22,677 nucleotides of DNA from an uncultured Oscillospiraceae bacterium (GTDB taxonomy: Bacteria > Bacillota > Clostridia > Oscillospirales > Oscillospiraceae), in NCBI GenBank assembly GCA_900763675.1, contig CAAFLE010000038.1:1-22677 (forward strand), given 5' to 3'. Both the position numbers and the translations under genes were made by a program. A model generated the notes under the pieces. It was not told the DNA's origin and did no database searches. It saw only the letters and a program-made list of their open reading frames with translations. The stretch's first letter is position 1. Each line of letters opens with the position of its first letter. Shown in pieces: positions 22,269-22,677 of this stretch.

Positions 22269-22677
22269 TTATCCGTCCGCGCGGATGGTGGCGAGCTGCT
22301 GGTACGGATGGCGCGTGCCGGTGATCATCCGGTGGCCGTCCGCCGTGACAAGGACCTCGTTTTCGAGCTGGTAGCCGCACTCGCCGTTGATCACATGGAT
22401 CGGCTCGACGCAGAGGACCATGTTCTCGCGTAGCGTCGTGTCCTTGTAGGTGTTGATGTACGGCTCCTCGTGCAGCGTGAGACCGAGACCGTGGCCGATG
22501 AACGCGACGGGCTTGAAGCCCCATTCGGTGAACTGCTTGGCAAAGTTATCGTAGATCGTCTTGGTGCTCACGCCCGGTTTGATCTGGGCGATGGCGTCGT
22601 CATGCGCCTTGACGAGCTTGCTCCAGGTCTCCGCCTGGTGCTCGGTCGGCGTGCCGACGACCGCCGTGCGGCAGCAG
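22269..22677 (-). CDS. M24-family metallopeptidase (Xaa-Pro aminopeptidase type), C-terminal part
   Basis: The open frame runs from the window's right edge for 135 codons to TAA at 22271-22269; the N-terminus lies outside. It is the second half of a pita-bread fold: ETWSKLVKAHDDAIAQIKPG, then metal ligand His in FIGHGLGLTLHEEP, Glu in LCVEPIHV, and Glu in YQLENEVLVT. These fit the last three of the five canonical ligands; the two Asp residues would be upstream. Apparent starts inside, such as GTG at 22571, are not real because conserved family sequence continues ahead of them. Members cleave Xaa-Pro peptides, or in some cases creatine or other small amides. It is the first visible gene of the set with the opine dehydrogenase and epimerase-like genes. 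Confidence 0.88.
   Translation of the reverse strand, partial: CCRTAVVGTPTEHQAETWSKLVKAHDDAIAQIKPGVSTKTIYDNFAKQFTEWGFKPVAFIGHGLGLTLHEEPYINTYKDTTLRENMVLCVEPIHVINGECGYQLENEVLVTADGHRMITGTRHPYQQLATIRADG

Overview
The window looks like chromosome from a GC-rich Bacillota of class Clostridia, probably a gut Oscillospiraceae/Ruminococcaceae-type lineage. The grounds are strong purine-rich ribosome binding sites, occasional GTG and TTG starts, short intergenic gaps, a SAM-I (S-box) riboswitch in front of metK, a YugP-type peptidase, a BmpA/Yuf-type nucleoside importer and G/C-rich third codon positions. The assignment below class level is a guess. I see no phage, IS element, integron, CRISPR array, rRNA or tRNA.

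Left part (1-4574, + strand): an operon of a nucleoside-type ABC ATPase, two permeases and a uridine kinase, joined by overlapping stop/start codons and closed by a strong terminator. The logic is nucleoside import followed by trapping as the monophosphate. The ATPase is broken by an in-frame TAG at 360-362. Next, on the - strand (4591-7985), come a small beta-repeat lipoprotein whose leader and body lie in different frames, and an operon of a histidine phosphatase-GNAT fusion, a metallophosphoesterase with an SH3-like tail, and a YugP-like membrane zinc peptidase.

Middle (8012-15884, + strand): a divergent promoter drives a five-gene operon: a GT4 glycosyltransferase fused to a CsaB-like polysaccharide pyruvyl transferase, a PHP histidinol-phosphatase-like enzyme, rpiB, a membrane-anchored DUF4015-type glycoside hydrolase-like protein, and a long CDF metal exporter. 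This suggests cell-wall polymer work plus housekeeping. A perfect 14-bp inverted repeat, a TTGACA promoter and the S-box riboswitch follow, controlling metK and a nitroreductase. In the riboswitch both the terminator and the competing antiterminator can be traced base by base.

Right part: lepA and an upstream XRE regulator (- strand) are divergent from pta (+). After pta come a terminator and a DJ-1/PfpI-like protein with Ser in place of the usual Cys. Convergent to it is a - strand operon entering from the right edge: an M24 (Xaa-Pro type) peptidase (partial), an opine (octopine/nopaline) dehydrogenase-family protein, and an enolase-superfamily enzyme of the muconate-lactonizing/epimerase subgroup. 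This three-gene set is the best candidate for an undescribed pathway, possibly catabolism or epimerisation of an opine-like or peptide-derived compound. That is inference from family membership and gene order only.
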